Shown here: positions 25,470 to 35,987 of the stretch, piece by piece
How the letters are laid out: the number at the start of each line of letters is the position of its first letter
Numbering within the stretch: the stretch's first letter is position 1
Assembly: GCF_038396675.1 (NCBI RefSeq)
Contig: NC_088924.1
Span: forward strand, 33,082,501-33,146,500
Length of the DNA stretch: 64,000 nucleotides
Source of the DNA: Hydra vulgaris
Lineage: Eukaryota; Cnidaria; Hydrozoa; Anthoathecata; Hydridae
Direction of reading: 5' to 3'
Translations under genes and position numbers: made by a program
Notes under the pieces: generated by a model
Database searches by the model: none
What the model was told of the DNA's origin: nothing
The model's input: only the letters and a program-made list of their open reading frames with translations

Positions 25470-25790
25470 TATGCATATTTAGATAATATTACTGTAGCTG
25501 GCATGACTCAAAGTGAACACAACTTTAATTTAAAGAATTTATACAATACAGCTGAGGAAAACAAGCTTTTATTTAACAGTTTACATAATTTCAGTCAATT
25601 CTTTAAATCTACTCGTTATGTTCTATCTCATAATAGTATGAAGCCGGATCCAGAGAGATTACAGCCTCTACTTTATTTACCTTTACCGTTAAACATGCCT
25701 CGAATGATTCTTGGAGCAGGAACATGTTTTTGCAACTGTTTAACAATATGTTCAACTCTCTTTCCGCTCACACCATACAATGAACAAAAA
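25470..25790 (+). pseudogene. Ty3/gypsy-type pol fragment (end of RT)
   Basis: Plus-strand frame starting YAYLDNITVAGMTQSEHNFN, where YLDN corresponds to the YxDD active site of gypsy reverse transcriptase. It continues with SHNSMKPDPERLQPLLYLPLP and a region equivalent to the RT/RNase-H connection. The open frame runs on to 25964, but the part after about 25790 no longer resembles pol. No LTRs, integrase or gag are visible nearby. A short, old fragment inside the MULE. Confidence 0.75.
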
Positions 25791-27059
25791 GCTATTTTTA
25801 ATACCTTTATTTTATTTTACCACTATTTATATACACATAAGAACATAAACGTTTTGGGCCCTCACAAGGCATTGGCCTACGTTTTTAACTGCTTTCATTT
25901 GAACTTGTCCTCCAATAAAAATACCCTGTTTATCTTTATCACCAATATTGCTAAAAGTCTCTAAAAGCAGCAGCTTCATATTCTGCAAAATTTTTTCAAA
26001 ATATTTTGCAGGGGTCTCCAACTTTTCTCTCCTATAACAGTTTTTGTTTTTTTTCTCAAAACCAATGTAAGTTTTGCCTCAGCTTTTCTTTTCTTTTTTT
26101 TTGCAATGTTTCTTTTCCAGACCAGGATTTTTGATGCATTTTTTTAATTGTTTTTAAATTCACTTTCAGAAGTAATTTCTATTAGGTTACTAATCTTTGC
26201 ACTATCAATAAAGACAGAAACGTTATTTACATTAGCCCCACTGATTTCAAGGATAAAATCAATAATATTATCTGAATTCTTTAATATACTGTCACATTCA
26301 TGACGAGAAACCATATTTTTACTTAAATAAGTTCTTTTATATACAATACTTGAAAATAATAATAACACTATACTAGAATACAGTATATGACAAGAAGAAA
26401 CACTTAAAACACCTTATATCTCCTTCAAAAGATATAAAGTTAATACTGTTAATATAATTTTTTATAATATAATAGTTACATTTATATTATATATATAAAT
26501 TATATTATATTTACATTATATTAATATAATATTAATATAATAGTTATATTTATAATATAATAGTTAATATATAGTTAATATAAACACATGCAACCAGACA
26601 CTACTGAATGGACATAAACACAAAATATATCCAGTGCAAAAAGGAGGTAATTGCAGAGAGAAAACCTCGTTTTTGCACCAAATATATGAAAGGAATACTT
26701 ATTTTTCTACCAAATCATGAATTTAATGACTCAAGAAGTTTTTTAATCTATTGTCAGCCAAGGACCACGAGGCTGTATGTCCACATTTTGTATTTTTTCT
26801 GACTATTATCAATAAAAATTCAACAATCAATGGAGTATGCGTCCAATAAATCTACTCTTAAGAATGGTACAACTTTTAAAAATATTCAAAAGTTAGTCAG
26901 ACATTCTGACAGAAAGCCTTTACAAATTACTTTAAAACTTGATTCCCTCGGAAACACAAAAAATGGACATATTACCTCTTGGTTCTCGGCTGATGCTATG
27001 TCATTTTTATACTAACTGATAGAACTTCTTTTGTATACCAACAATTCAGGAAATATATA
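25791..27059. other. Unassigned MULE interior
   Basis: It contains TATAAT/ATATTA-rich, partly palindromic sequence at about 26460-26580. Two 61-64-codon plus-strand frames (26608-26802 and 26830-27015) have fairly normal residue composition, but I do not recognise them. Confidence 0.4.
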
Positions 27060-27515
27060 TATACATATTTTATTATCAGGAAAGTTTGTGCAACCCTCAA
27101 AAAAATATTAAAAAATAAATATATTTTTTAATTTAATTTTATTAAATGTTCAAATATTCGCCATTATTATTTATGCATAGTTGCATCCATTCCAACCACT
27201 TGTCAAATATTTTCCAATAGTCTTCAATAAGTATGCCTAAAAATCTTAATTTGTCTTTTTTGACTTTCAACGTCTGTATTATTGAAAGATGAGTTTTATT
27301 GCGGCCAAATAGCCAAAAATCTGATGGAGCTAAGTCTGGTGAGTAAGGTGAGTGACGAACTATATTAAATCTGGCTTGATGTAGGAAAGTTTTCACTGCT
27401 TTTGTGACTTTAGATCTAGCATTGTCACAAAGAAATTTCTTATTTTTTGTACCTGAGGTAGGTCTTTGCTTGTTTTTAATAAGTTGCACTAACTTTCTTA
27501 AACACCCTATGTATA
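27060..27515 (-). mobile_element. Internally deleted mariner element
   Basis: Near-terminal inverted sequences are TATACATA...AGGAAAGTTTGTGCAACC on the left and TATACATAGGGTGTTTAAGAAAGTTAGTGCAAC on the right (reverse complement). The total of about 455 bp is far below the roughly 1.3 kb of a full mariner. The remaining coding part is the C-terminal third of the transposase on the minus strand. Confidence 0.78.
27142..27489 (-). pseudogene. mariner transposase C-terminal fragment (DD34D)
   Basis: 115 codons on the minus strand. The second catalytic Asp is in FLCDNARSKVTKAVKTFL and the third in HSPYSPDLAPSDFWLF, with exactly 34 residues between them. This spacing defines mariner (DD34D) transposases. 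The N-terminal helix-turn-helix region and the first Asp are missing, so it cannot be active. Confidence 0.88.
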
Positions 27516-27539
27516 TATGAATATTACCTATTCTTGTTA

Positions 27540-28640
27540 TTTTATATAACAGACTAATGACACTTTTTCATCTTCGGTGAAAAATTAAAAATGAAAATTA
27601 CTTTTTGTTTTCCAGTTTTAATGACACAGCCATGGTTATGTTACAATTAAATATCATAGATATATGAAAAACAACATCATATTGTTTGTTAATTATTTCA
27701 AGATCTTTGACAAGTGAAATTTTTGAATGGATAATGTTAATGGCTTTAATCTGAAAAAAGTAAATATAGATAACGATTATTTTTTAGTTTGTCTGGCACG
27801 CATATTTCAAATAACAACCAAGTATGACAAATGCTAGAAACAAGTTCCAATTGACACAATCCCTTACTTTTGCTAACATAACAATTGATGAGTCTAATTC
27901 TTTTATAAATATAATTGATAGAATTTTTTTTTAGGAAAATTTTTTATCCAACATAATTCACTAAACCTTACTGATTTTAGAAGAGTTAGAATTTCATTAT
28001 TAAAATAAAATTTGCTAAATCTGCAGTTAAGCCTAAAATAATTATACTTTTTTGTACTATTAATAATTATATTATTTGTATTATCGCACCCATAAAGATT
28101 TTTTAAATATAAAGTACTATTCATCAGCTTGTTGGATAGTGGATGCATGTACTGAAACCAATATATATTCTATAATGTTTAAAAAGTTTCCATTGATAAG
28201 AGTGCAATAAGCAAAAAATATATAACTATTGCAGGTTTACCTAAAACTTAATTCTCTCAAAAAATAAGTAGACACATTATAAATGAATGTGTTTAATTTA
28301 TCATTGTATGCCACAAAAAGCAAAGACTCAAGAATAAATCCCTGATGGATTACTTTATTAAAAGGTTGGGTTAAGTAGATATTTTTAATATACTTGAATT
28401 GGAGTTTATGGTTCAAATGAGATTTAAGATTTTAAGCCAGCTACCAACATAGGTAGTTAAATGTTTATCATTTAAACCGATATTGCAATTTATAAATAAT
28501 TAAAAGTATCAAAAAATGTATGTTTTCATATCCATCACTTTCAATAATAAATAACACACAAATAATTTCAATACATTTAATAATAATGAAATAGGTCTGT
28601 AATTAACCATCTCAAAATTATAGATTTTTTTGAAAGAAGT
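27540..28640 (-). pseudogene. Heavily decayed LINE reverse transcriptase
   Basis: Minus strand. At about 28615 it reads [15 protein letters not shown], the start of the RT fingers in CR1/jockey-type LINEs. Further on HQGFILESLLFVAYNDKLN corresponds to the [16 protein letters not shown] motif. An 81-codon frame at 28148-27903 may be the C-terminal part. Many stops and frameshifts. The ends are not defined. Confidence 0.65.
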
Positions 28641-29489
28641 TATAGATTTCAATCAAAAGCTTCTAACAAAAAAAAAACATGCATCAAACTAATATTTAAA
28701 CAAAATACATGAAATAAAATATAAATCAAATTTTGAATAAGACAACCTTACTAGTTATTTGTCCGGAAAACTGACATTATCATCATAGATTACATTAAAA
28801 GCCTTGTTTTAGAAATGAGATAACCTCATAAGGTAACCAAAACACATTCAAAATACTTTTGATCTGATTAACTTTGTAATTGATTTGGCAATTTTAACTA
28901 GAGCAATTTCAAGTAGAGGTGATGGAGTGATTAATACTAAACTTTGTTTGTATTTTAAAAGCAAATTAAAAAAGCGACTTTCATTATATGACTTTCAATA
29001 TATTTAATGTTTATTTTGAAGAGTAAAAATACCTTTTTATTTAAACTTATTTAAAAATAATAATAATAATTCAGGAAAGTACTTCTTTTGTTATTATAGT
29101 ATAAATTAAATTTATAATAGTATATTTTGTTAATAATAGTATATCTTGGGATAAGCTTAAGAATAAATGTTGGTAAACTATTATATATGACTTTTCCCAG
29201 ATCTAAGAATATTTGTAATTAGTTACATGCATTAAATTTATACATGCAAATAACTACAAATATTCTTAGATCTAGGAAAAGTTAATGATTAATGCATTTC
29301 ATTTTAAATTACAGTAATAATAAGTTGTCTTATTCAAATTATAAATCAAACTCTTAATTCAGAGAAAATTATATTTTTTACATCTTTTAAAAGCTGCTGT
29401 ACATTTAAATTGAAGTTACTTACTTACATTATTCCCACCGCTTATCACATTCAAAAATAAGTTATTATTTACGGACACGTAGAGACTAA
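28641..29489. other. Right end region of the MULE, non-coding
   Basis: An inverted repeat at about 29187-29282 (CTTTTCCCAGATCTAAGAAT and its near reverse complement, with TACATGCATTAAATTTATAC between) can fold. No gene is seen. Confidence 0.5.
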
Positions 29490-29565
29490 TTAGTTAGAAC
29501 CCAGACCAGCCGGTACTCAAGCTGCTGGCGTTAGAGATCCAGCAGCCGGTACTGTAGCCACTGCG
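29490..29565 (-). repeat. Right terminal inverted repeat of the MULE
   Basis: Its reverse complement begins CGCAGTGGCTACAGTACCGG and matches 16446-16521. It is followed by the direct repeat TTTAAGTTA at 29566-29574. Confidence 0.88.
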
Positions 29566-30059
29566 TTTAAGTTATTAAGTAATAAGTCTTAAGTTATTAA
29601 GTTAAAAACCTATTGTTTTAAGTTATTAAGTTAATAAGTCTTAAGTTAAAAAACAAAAATTTAGTAAAAACAGTAATTTTTAAATTTAAAAAAAAAAAAA
29701 AAACAGTAATTTTTCCTTCTACAAAAGATAACAAAAAAAGAATTTCTAGGCCCAATAGAATTCTGCTTGCATAAAGCATGGATTGGAAAAAAGAATTTTT
29801 TTTTGATTTACTAGTTAATTAAAACCTGTTCGTGAAAGAATTGTGATAAAAAAAAAAATTTAATTATTAAAAAAACAAAAATATATAATATTTTTTTAAT
29901 TTGTAAAGAATTATAAATTGAAATGTACAATATTAAGAAAATAAATACAAAAAACAATGTTTAATTATTAACTTGATAGTTTAATTTTTTATCTTATAAC
30001 AAAGCATTATCGAAACTCCGATTTTTTCTCGACTCCGACGAAGTTTTTTCTCGATTTTA
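29566..30059. other. Target flank with tandem AAGTTATTAAG words, then unassigned DNA
   Basis: 29566-29650 is a locally duplicated run of TTTAAGTTATTAAG/TAATAAGTCTTAAG words with a copy of the left flank at 29605-29625. 30009-30055 is a CTCCGA/CTCGAC patch like that at 13.1-13.25 kb, just before the LINE ORF1 region. Confidence 0.5.
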
Positions 30060-30565
30060 GATCCTTTGATTACCAAGTAAAAAAAACAGTGGACTTAGAG
30101 AACCGCTCACGCAGAAACAATTTAAGGATCTATGGTGTAAAGGAAAAAGAAGGTGAAAGCTGAGATGATTGTAGAAAATCGGTAAAAAAAAATAATTAAA
30201 AATAAACTTAACATATCTGACGAAATTGAAATTGAAAGAGCCCATCGTATAGGAAATGCAAGAAATCCAAGAACCATAGTCCAAAAAAGCATAAACCATA
30301 AACCTTAAAACCAAGAACAATAATTTTCAAACTGCTGAATTATTTAGATAAAACTAAAGTTCTTAACAATGCAAAAAAATTAAGAGAGACTGGACTATAT
30401 ATAAACGAAGACTACGCAAATGAAACAATAGAACATTGAAAGAAAGTCTGGGAGGAAGTTAAACGACTTCGTAAAGCCGGTAAGTACGCCATTATAAAAT
30501 TTGAAAAAGTTTATTGTAGAGATTTTAAAAAACTAACAGCTGTTTTATGCGAGCGGATTTTTTAA
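30060..30565 (+). pseudogene. LINE ORF1 remnant (L1 ORF1p/Transposase_22-like)
   Basis: Plus-strand fragments in order: LENRSRRNNLRIYGVKEKEG, then NISDEIEIERAHRIGNARNP, TIIFKLLNYLDKTKVLNNAK, LRETGLYINEDYANETIEH, and RKAGKYAIIKFEKVYCRDF. This is the RRM-like plus C-terminal nucleic-acid-binding arrangement of L1-type ORF1 proteins, which also occurs in some other invertebrate LINEs. At least four stops or frameshifts. It ends about 30 bp before ORF2. Confidence 0.75.
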
Positions 30566-30589
30566 CCAGTTTTTATTTTCTGATAAATG

Positions 30590-33500
30590 GCTAATATAAC
30601 AATAGACTCCGAAACGCCGCGTATGATCTATGAAATTGCTGATAAATCTTTACCACTCAATCATTATGACGACTTCAGCTTTTTAAACAAAAAATACTCC
30701 GATTCTGCATATTTTGACAAAATTTTAAACTTGAATTTAAAACTACTATAAATAACTTTACGGTAATACACATAAACATCACAAGTTTACTTATTAACAG
30801 AGGCGTAGAAAGAATTTTTTGGTGTTAAAGATAGGTAACTTCCAGACATGGAGCAAACTCCAAACATTTACATGTTTATACTTATGTCAAATAATGAGGG
30901 TTTGCAAAAAATTGCGATTATTGGAGGCTGGGAACAAAAAAGCCGAAAAAATTTCGCCCCCCCTGCCCCAAACGTGAGAGCAACAAGTTGATGAAGTATT
31001 TTTTGTACTATTCTTAACTAGACTTATATTCATCGATAAATTTTAAGTTTCATAGTATTATCTATTAGCGTTTAAAAATTATTATCATATAAAATTTGCA
31101 ACCCCCTCAAGTTGAGGGGGGTTTAAACTTTATATGGTCATAATTTTTGAACGCTAAAATATTTCAAAATGAAATCTAAAATTTATCGATGAATATAAGT
31201 CTAGTTAAGAATAGTACAAAAAATACTTCATCAACTTGTTGCTCTCACGTTTGGGGCAGGGGGGGGGCGAAAACTTTGGGGCTTTTTTGTTCCCAGCTTC
31301 CAATCATCGCAATTTTTTGCAAACCCTCATTGTTTGACATAAGTATAAACATATAAATGTTTGGAGTTTGCTCCATGTCTGGAAGTTACCTATCTCAAAC
31401 ACCAAAAAATTCTTTCTACGCCTCTGCTTATTAATATAGACAAATTAAAAAACTTTCTCCTTGAATGCAAACATACTTTCAGTATGATCTGCCTTACAGA
31501 GACTTGGTGCTCTGACGAAGCAGCAGAAACAAACTCTGACCTCCAAATTAAAAAAATATAAAAATTTTTCAAACTATAAAATATTTTCTAACGAAAGATC
31601 AGTTGGCAAAAGAGGAGGAGGAATTGTGAATTTTATACGGAATGATCTAAACATTAAGATAAGAAATGATCTTTCAAACTCTGATGGCGATAGTGAGGTC
31701 CTCACAATGGAAGTTATTAAAACTAGCTCAAAGAACTTTCTAGTTTCTACTTGCTACAGACCACCTGATGGTGATACTTGTAAATTTCGAATTATTTGAA
31801 ACATATAATTACAAAAATAGAGAACAGAAAAAGTTATTCATTATTGGAGATATAAACAAATATTTTAATGTACAACAAGCATGCGATTACTAAGAATTTC
31901 TTTGACGACATGTTTCAAGTTAATATTTTTCCCATTATCAACAAACCTACCAGGGTAACTTCTAAATCTATTACTGCTACTGACAATATCAATCCAAGAT
32001 CCTTCTCTAAAATCAAGAATAATAAAAACAAATATTTCAGATCACTTTCCAATATACTTCTCTTTGTCACAAAATTCCACAAAAATTAATAATTAAAAAA
32101 TCCTATGTTATAAAAGAGTTATCGATGAAACGTCTACTAAAAAATTTACGGACTTGCTATCGGCAACAAATTGGCAAAAGGTCTACCAAGAATGTAACCT
32201 AGGAAACGCAAACTCTGCGTACATTTATTTTAAAAATTTATTTATCCTACAATATAATAAAATTTTGCATACTGTTGGAAATACAACTCTCAAAGAAAAA
32301 ATTTTTTCCAAAGAGTATAAGGAGTTATGCAAATTAGTTAAAACAGAAATATACAATGCTAGACTTTTGTTTGAAAAGAATCTAGTGTTACCCTCTAAAC
32401 CTAATCCTAAAATGCTATACAAGTATCTAAGCAGTACAAATTCAATAAAAGATTCAATAAAGGCCATAAGAGCTGATAAACTTTGTTCAATAGTCCTCGA
32501 GAATTGTGCTATATCGTTTACTTTACCACTAACTCTTATATTTAGAGAATCACTTAAAACCAGTCAACTGTCAATCTAGTTCAAATTAGCAAATGTAACA
32601 CCTTTATATAAAAAAGGTGACAAAACTGTGGCCAGCAATTATCACCCTATTTCATTAACCTCTATTCCTTGCAAAATATTAGAATCTGTTATAAGAGAAA
32701 GAATTGAAAAACATCTCTACAAAAACATATTATTAACAATCCAACAGCATGGTTTTGTAAAAGGCAAATCTTGTATCACAAATTTGTTCGAGACTCTTGA
32801 CTTAATTTCTTCGTGCAACAGCATGATATACATGTTGATCTAGTAATGCTAGACTTTGCTAAATTTTTTTATAGTGTTCCTCACAAGAGACTCTTTGCTA
32901 AACTGAATGCATATGGTATTAATGGCTTAGTTCTTAAATGGATGGAAGCTTTTCTAAATAAAAAACTTTTCTAAATAAAAAGCTTTCTAAATAAAAAGGT
33001 TTTCTAAAAAAAAAGAAGACAAAGAAAAGTTCTGGGTGAAGTTGTTTCTGAGTGGGTTAAAATTTTTAGTGGCGTGCCACAAGGTTCTGTTATTAGACCC
33101 TTAATGTTTATTATATACATTAATGATCTGCCAAGTAAATTAATGAATAAATGCAAATTGTTTGCTGATGATAATAAGATTTTGTCCAAGGTAATTTCAG
33201 ATGAGTGTACTTCAAGTCTACAGAGAGATTTAAATATATCATTTAAATCTCTCAAGACTGGCTTTAAAAATTTATTGTCGATAAATGTGAAGTAATGCAT
33301 TATGGAGTAAACAACAAAAAGAATCCTCTTTATATTAATGGCATAAAGCTACCAGAATCAAAGAATGTAAAAGATCTAGGTGTAATATTTTCTAAAAATC
33401 TCAAGTGGAAAGATCAAGTTATTCCAGTAACAAATAGTGCAAATAGAATATTAGGTTGAATTAAAAAATTGTTTGCAAGATTAGACTGTGATTTGCTTAA

Positions 33501-33960
33501 ATCACTGTATGTAACCTTTATTCTTCCTTTTCTAGAGTTCTTGGTACCATTATGGTCCCCATACCAAAAAGGTGACTGTAAAGTAGTTGAACAAGTTCAG
33601 CGTCGAGCCACCAAACTGATTAAATCGATTAGGTGTTTCAATTACAAAGACAAATTAAAAGTTTTGAAATTGACTACTCTAACTAAATGAAAACAAAGAG
33701 GTGATATGATCCAACTATTTAAAATAATGAACAACATTAATAAAACAGAACATAACATACAAACTGTTCAAAATCATATTAGAGGTCACTGCTTCAAGTA
33801 TTATAGGGAAACAACAAAAAATCTGCGAAGGCATAATTTTCTTTACAATCGATCAGCAAACTTATGGAACTCATTGCCTTTAAAACTAGTCAAATCATCC
33901 TCTGTAAAATCTTTTAAAGCAGGATTCGACTGTTGGGCGAATAACAATCGATTGAACTAG
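30590..33960 (+). pseudogene. CR1-like LINE ORF2 (endonuclease-reverse transcriptase), broken
   Basis: It starts MANITIDSETPRMIYEIADK at 30590. Endonuclease parts lie on both sides of the MITE (VIHINITSLL | INIDKLKNFLLE, then MICLTETWCSDEA and later pieces). RT follows with NYHPISLTSIPCKILESVI (32636), HGFVKGKSCITNLFETL, VPQGSV...FIIYINDLPSKL (33070), LFADDNKILSK (active site, 33160), a thumb region with VEQVQRRATKLIKSIR (33590) and the C-terminal frame 33706-33960 ending in TAG. Many stops and frameshifts separate the pieces. The sequence between the two SLL/LINI halves becomes continuous in frame if the MITE and one target copy are ignored. Confidence 0.85.
30798..31426. mobile_element. hAT-type palindromic foldback MITE, 629 bp, perfect TSD
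   Basis: The ends are CAGAGGCGTAGAAAGAATTT and its exact reverse complement. The two halves are inverted copies of roughly 310 bp with modest differences and a small central region near 31100-31150 (CCCCCTCAAGTTGAGGGGGG). It is flanked by the perfect 8-bp direct repeat CTTATTAA (30790-30797 and 31427-31434), the hAT target-duplication length. It has no coding capacity and must have been moved by a hAT transposase in trans. Confidence 0.93.
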
Positions 33961-34016
33961 CTGTCACAGTGTGCTTAAAAGCATGCTTACTGACCAATCC
34001 AGTTAAATCAATAAAT

Positions 34017-34020
<4 letters not shown>

Positions 34021-34106
<86 letters not shown>
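34021..34106. repeat. (TA)n microsatellite at the LINE 3-prime end
   Basis: A TA run that directly continues the AACTAACTA tail of the CR1-like LINE. Confidence 0.93.
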
Positions 34107-34107
<1 letters not shown>

Positions 34108-34165
34108 CGTCTTTTTCTAGATGCAAAGAATAACAAATTTATTAGTTTGTATTGTTTTTATTATG

Positions 34166-34312
34166 GGAAGCTGTGGCGCAGTGGTTTGAGTTCTGGCTCA
34201 GAACCCAGAGGTCCGAGGTTCGACTCCAGCCCAATAAACGATATTGGTGAGGAAGGAGGCGTGAACCTCTAATTAAATGCTCTTCCGCGGTGCTCCATGA
34301 TAAATAAACTTA
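34166..34312 (+). mobile_element. tRNA-derived SINE, copy 2
   Basis: It begins GAAGCTGTGGCGCAGTGGTT (A box) with B box GAGGTTCGACTCC, followed by GGAGGCGTGAACCTCTAATT, AAATGCTCTTCCGCGGTGCTCC. It lacks the GGGGCACCTAAAT tail of copies 1 and 3, so it is 3-prime truncated or belongs to a subfamily. It lies about 60 bp after the TA tail of the CR1-like LINE. Confidence 0.85.
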
Positions 34313-34762
34313 AATACATGTCATGTTCCATAGCAAAAGAAATCAATATTTTTTTAAAATTAAAACATTGTTTTTAATTTTAAAAGTTAATCAAACACAA
34401 TAATAAGCTAATGAGAATACCAGTGATGGCGTTACATAGACTTGTCAACTCTTTAAACTTTTTTTTCTTCTCTAGACCATTCATGCTGTACTCTGACAAA
34501 ATAATGTCTGTTGTCAGTCTACATATATAAAAAAGATGATAAATGTCATACTGTCAAACATAAATGTTAAAATTCAAACTTATGCTAATTGCTTACGTGT
34601 GGAAAATATTTTTAACTGTATCAACTGGATTTTTACCGCAAATTAACGATAACTGTTTCACCTAAAAAGAAACAATGCAAAAGAAACATTAAAAATGTTC
34701 ATGACAATTTTAAAAAAATATAGTAATAATATATAACATATAAACTATAAAGATTAAACCCA
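34313..34762. other. Unassigned non-coding stretch
   Basis: AT-rich, no gene, RNA or repeat recognised. Confidence 0.55.
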
Positions 34763-35035
34763 TTCCCAGTGAAAAAGCGCACATGGGATACGCGTGGATT
34801 TTTTCCATATGTAACCCATGTGGGGATTATTATTTTGTCCCATGTGGGTTTCATATGGTAAATCCCACATGGATTCCATATGGTAAATCCCATATGGGAT
34901 ACGCGTGGGTTTTTACCACATGTAACCCATATGGGGATTATTATTTTGTCCCATGTGGGTTTCATGTGGTAAATCCCACATGGGTTTTATGTGGTAAATC
35001 CTACATGGGATATAGGTGTAAAATACTACATGTTA
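34763..35035. repeat. CCCAYATGGG-palindrome minisatellite, 111-bp period
   Basis: It is bordered by CCCAGTGAAAAAGCGCACAT. Two 111-bp units start at 34780 and 34891, each with GGGATACGCGTGG, GTAACCCAT, GGGGATTATTATTTTGTCCC and repeated CCCACATGGG/CCCATATGGG palindromes. Degenerate units continue to about 35300. A second array of this kind, in the opposite orientation, is at 41275-41478. Confidence 0.88.
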
Positions 35036-35571
35036 TAGATCTTAAATGCCACATATATTTTAATCCAAATGGTATAAAAGTAGTCAATACTAGACAAATG
35101 AAAGTCCGAATGCTTCTATGATAATTTTTAAAGTTATTTTAATTTAAAAATTACTTAAATAGTAATTTAAAATTAATCATCGAAGCGTTCAGAGAGGCTT
35201 AACTTAATCTGGTATTTGCTACTTTATCCCATTTGGTATTCAAAATGTGTAGCACTTTTGATCTTTTACATGTGATATTTTCAACCGATAACCTATGTGG
35301 GATTTACCTTAAACTATTATAACGAAGTTTTATAAAATTAAAAAACGTGTTGCAAAATGAATTTATTTTAAAATAAATGCTATTAATCAATACATCCAAA
35401 ATGAATATTAAAAATATTATTTTTTCTTTTGCGATTTACACGCCGTTTTTTGTTGATTCAATTAATTAAATCGCTTCGGCTTGCATAATACCAAGGTTTT
35501 TAGTATCTTCTAACTTTCTTCAAACATTTTCTAAAAAAAAAAAATATAAATACAAATATATATAAATATAT
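35036..35571. other. Degenerate continuation of the CATG repeat, then unassigned DNA
   Basis: Scattered CCACATAT, CCTATGTGGGATTTACC words occur up to about 35310. After that there is no recognisable feature. Confidence 0.5.
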
Positions 35572-35613
35572 ATACATAGAGAGAGAGACAGAGACAGACA
35601 GAGAGAGAAAGAC

Positions 35614-35646
<33 letters not shown>

Positions 35647-35676
35647 AAGAGAGACAGAGAGAGAGAGAAAGAGAGC
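35572..35676. repeat. (GA)n-rich microsatellite
   Basis: GAGA/GACAGA run of about 100 bp. The Ser/Leu/Val frame on the opposite strand is an artefact. Confidence 0.93.
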
Positions 35677-35979
35677 AATTTTAATAAAGAACCTTATTAG
35701 TCGAGCAATTTTAATTATTAGCCAGGTTGAAGTCATTAATGACTACAATATTTCACAAATAATTATTTCCTAATTTATTACTTACAATGACTAACGTATT
35801 ATGGGTAATTCAACACATATTATGCGTTATGAGCTTGAACCCATGAGGAGAATCCTGAAAAAAAGTGATCAATTAGGATAAGTAGTTAAACAAAAAAACA
35901 AAAATGTAAAAACCTACTTTTTCAATGATGTAGACGTTGGGTGCAATAGCCACTGGATGCAAAAGTATCTTTTTTTTTC
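35677..35979. other. Left flank of the P-type element; no gene seen
   Basis: Non-coding DNA with the perfect target-site copy GTCACACA at 35980-35987 at its right edge. Confidence 0.55.
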
Positions 35980-35987
35980 GTCACACA

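Larger units (their letters stand above)
16446..29565 (+). mobile_element. 13.1-kb Mutator-like element (MULE) with intact transposase gene
   Basis: The ends are inverted copies of about 76 bp: 16446-16521 and 29490-29565, roughly 88% identical over an ungapped alignment (core GCAGTGGCTACRGTACCGG). Immediately outside them is the 9-bp direct repeat TTTAAGTTA (16437-16445 and 29566-29574), the target duplication length typical of the Mutator superfamily. The transposase gene starts 92 bp inside the left inverted repeat and is complete. The right half contains fragments of a gypsy retrotransposon, a mariner and a LINE, so the unit has accumulated insertions. A longer flank word of 21 bp (16425-16445) recurs at 29605-29625, so the target region on the right is locally duplicated and complicates the call. 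Confidence 0.82.
30060..34020 (+). mobile_element. CR1-like LINE, near full length, inactivated and split by a MITE
   Basis: A recognisable ORF1 (30.1-30.56 kb), ORF2 with endonuclease and reverse transcriptase (30.59-33.96 kb), and a short 3-prime end TAAATACTAACTAACTA running into (TA)n. Such a short tandem tail is usual for CR1/L2-type LINEs and unlike the poly-A of the LINE at 54-57.6 kb. The 5-prime limit is uncertain. The endonuclease is interrupted at 30798-31426 by a hAT MITE. Confidence 0.82.

Noticed and set aside
25827..26368. Minus-strand frames overlapping the gypsy fragment
   Set aside because: They lie opposite or just after the decayed retroelement and have no recognisable domain.
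26608..27015. Two short plus-strand frames inside the MULE
   Set aside because: No recognisable motif and no splice-site arrangement joining them to the transposase gene.
35500..35736. 78-codon Ser/Leu frame
   Set aside because: Translation of the GA-rich microsatellite on the opposite strand.
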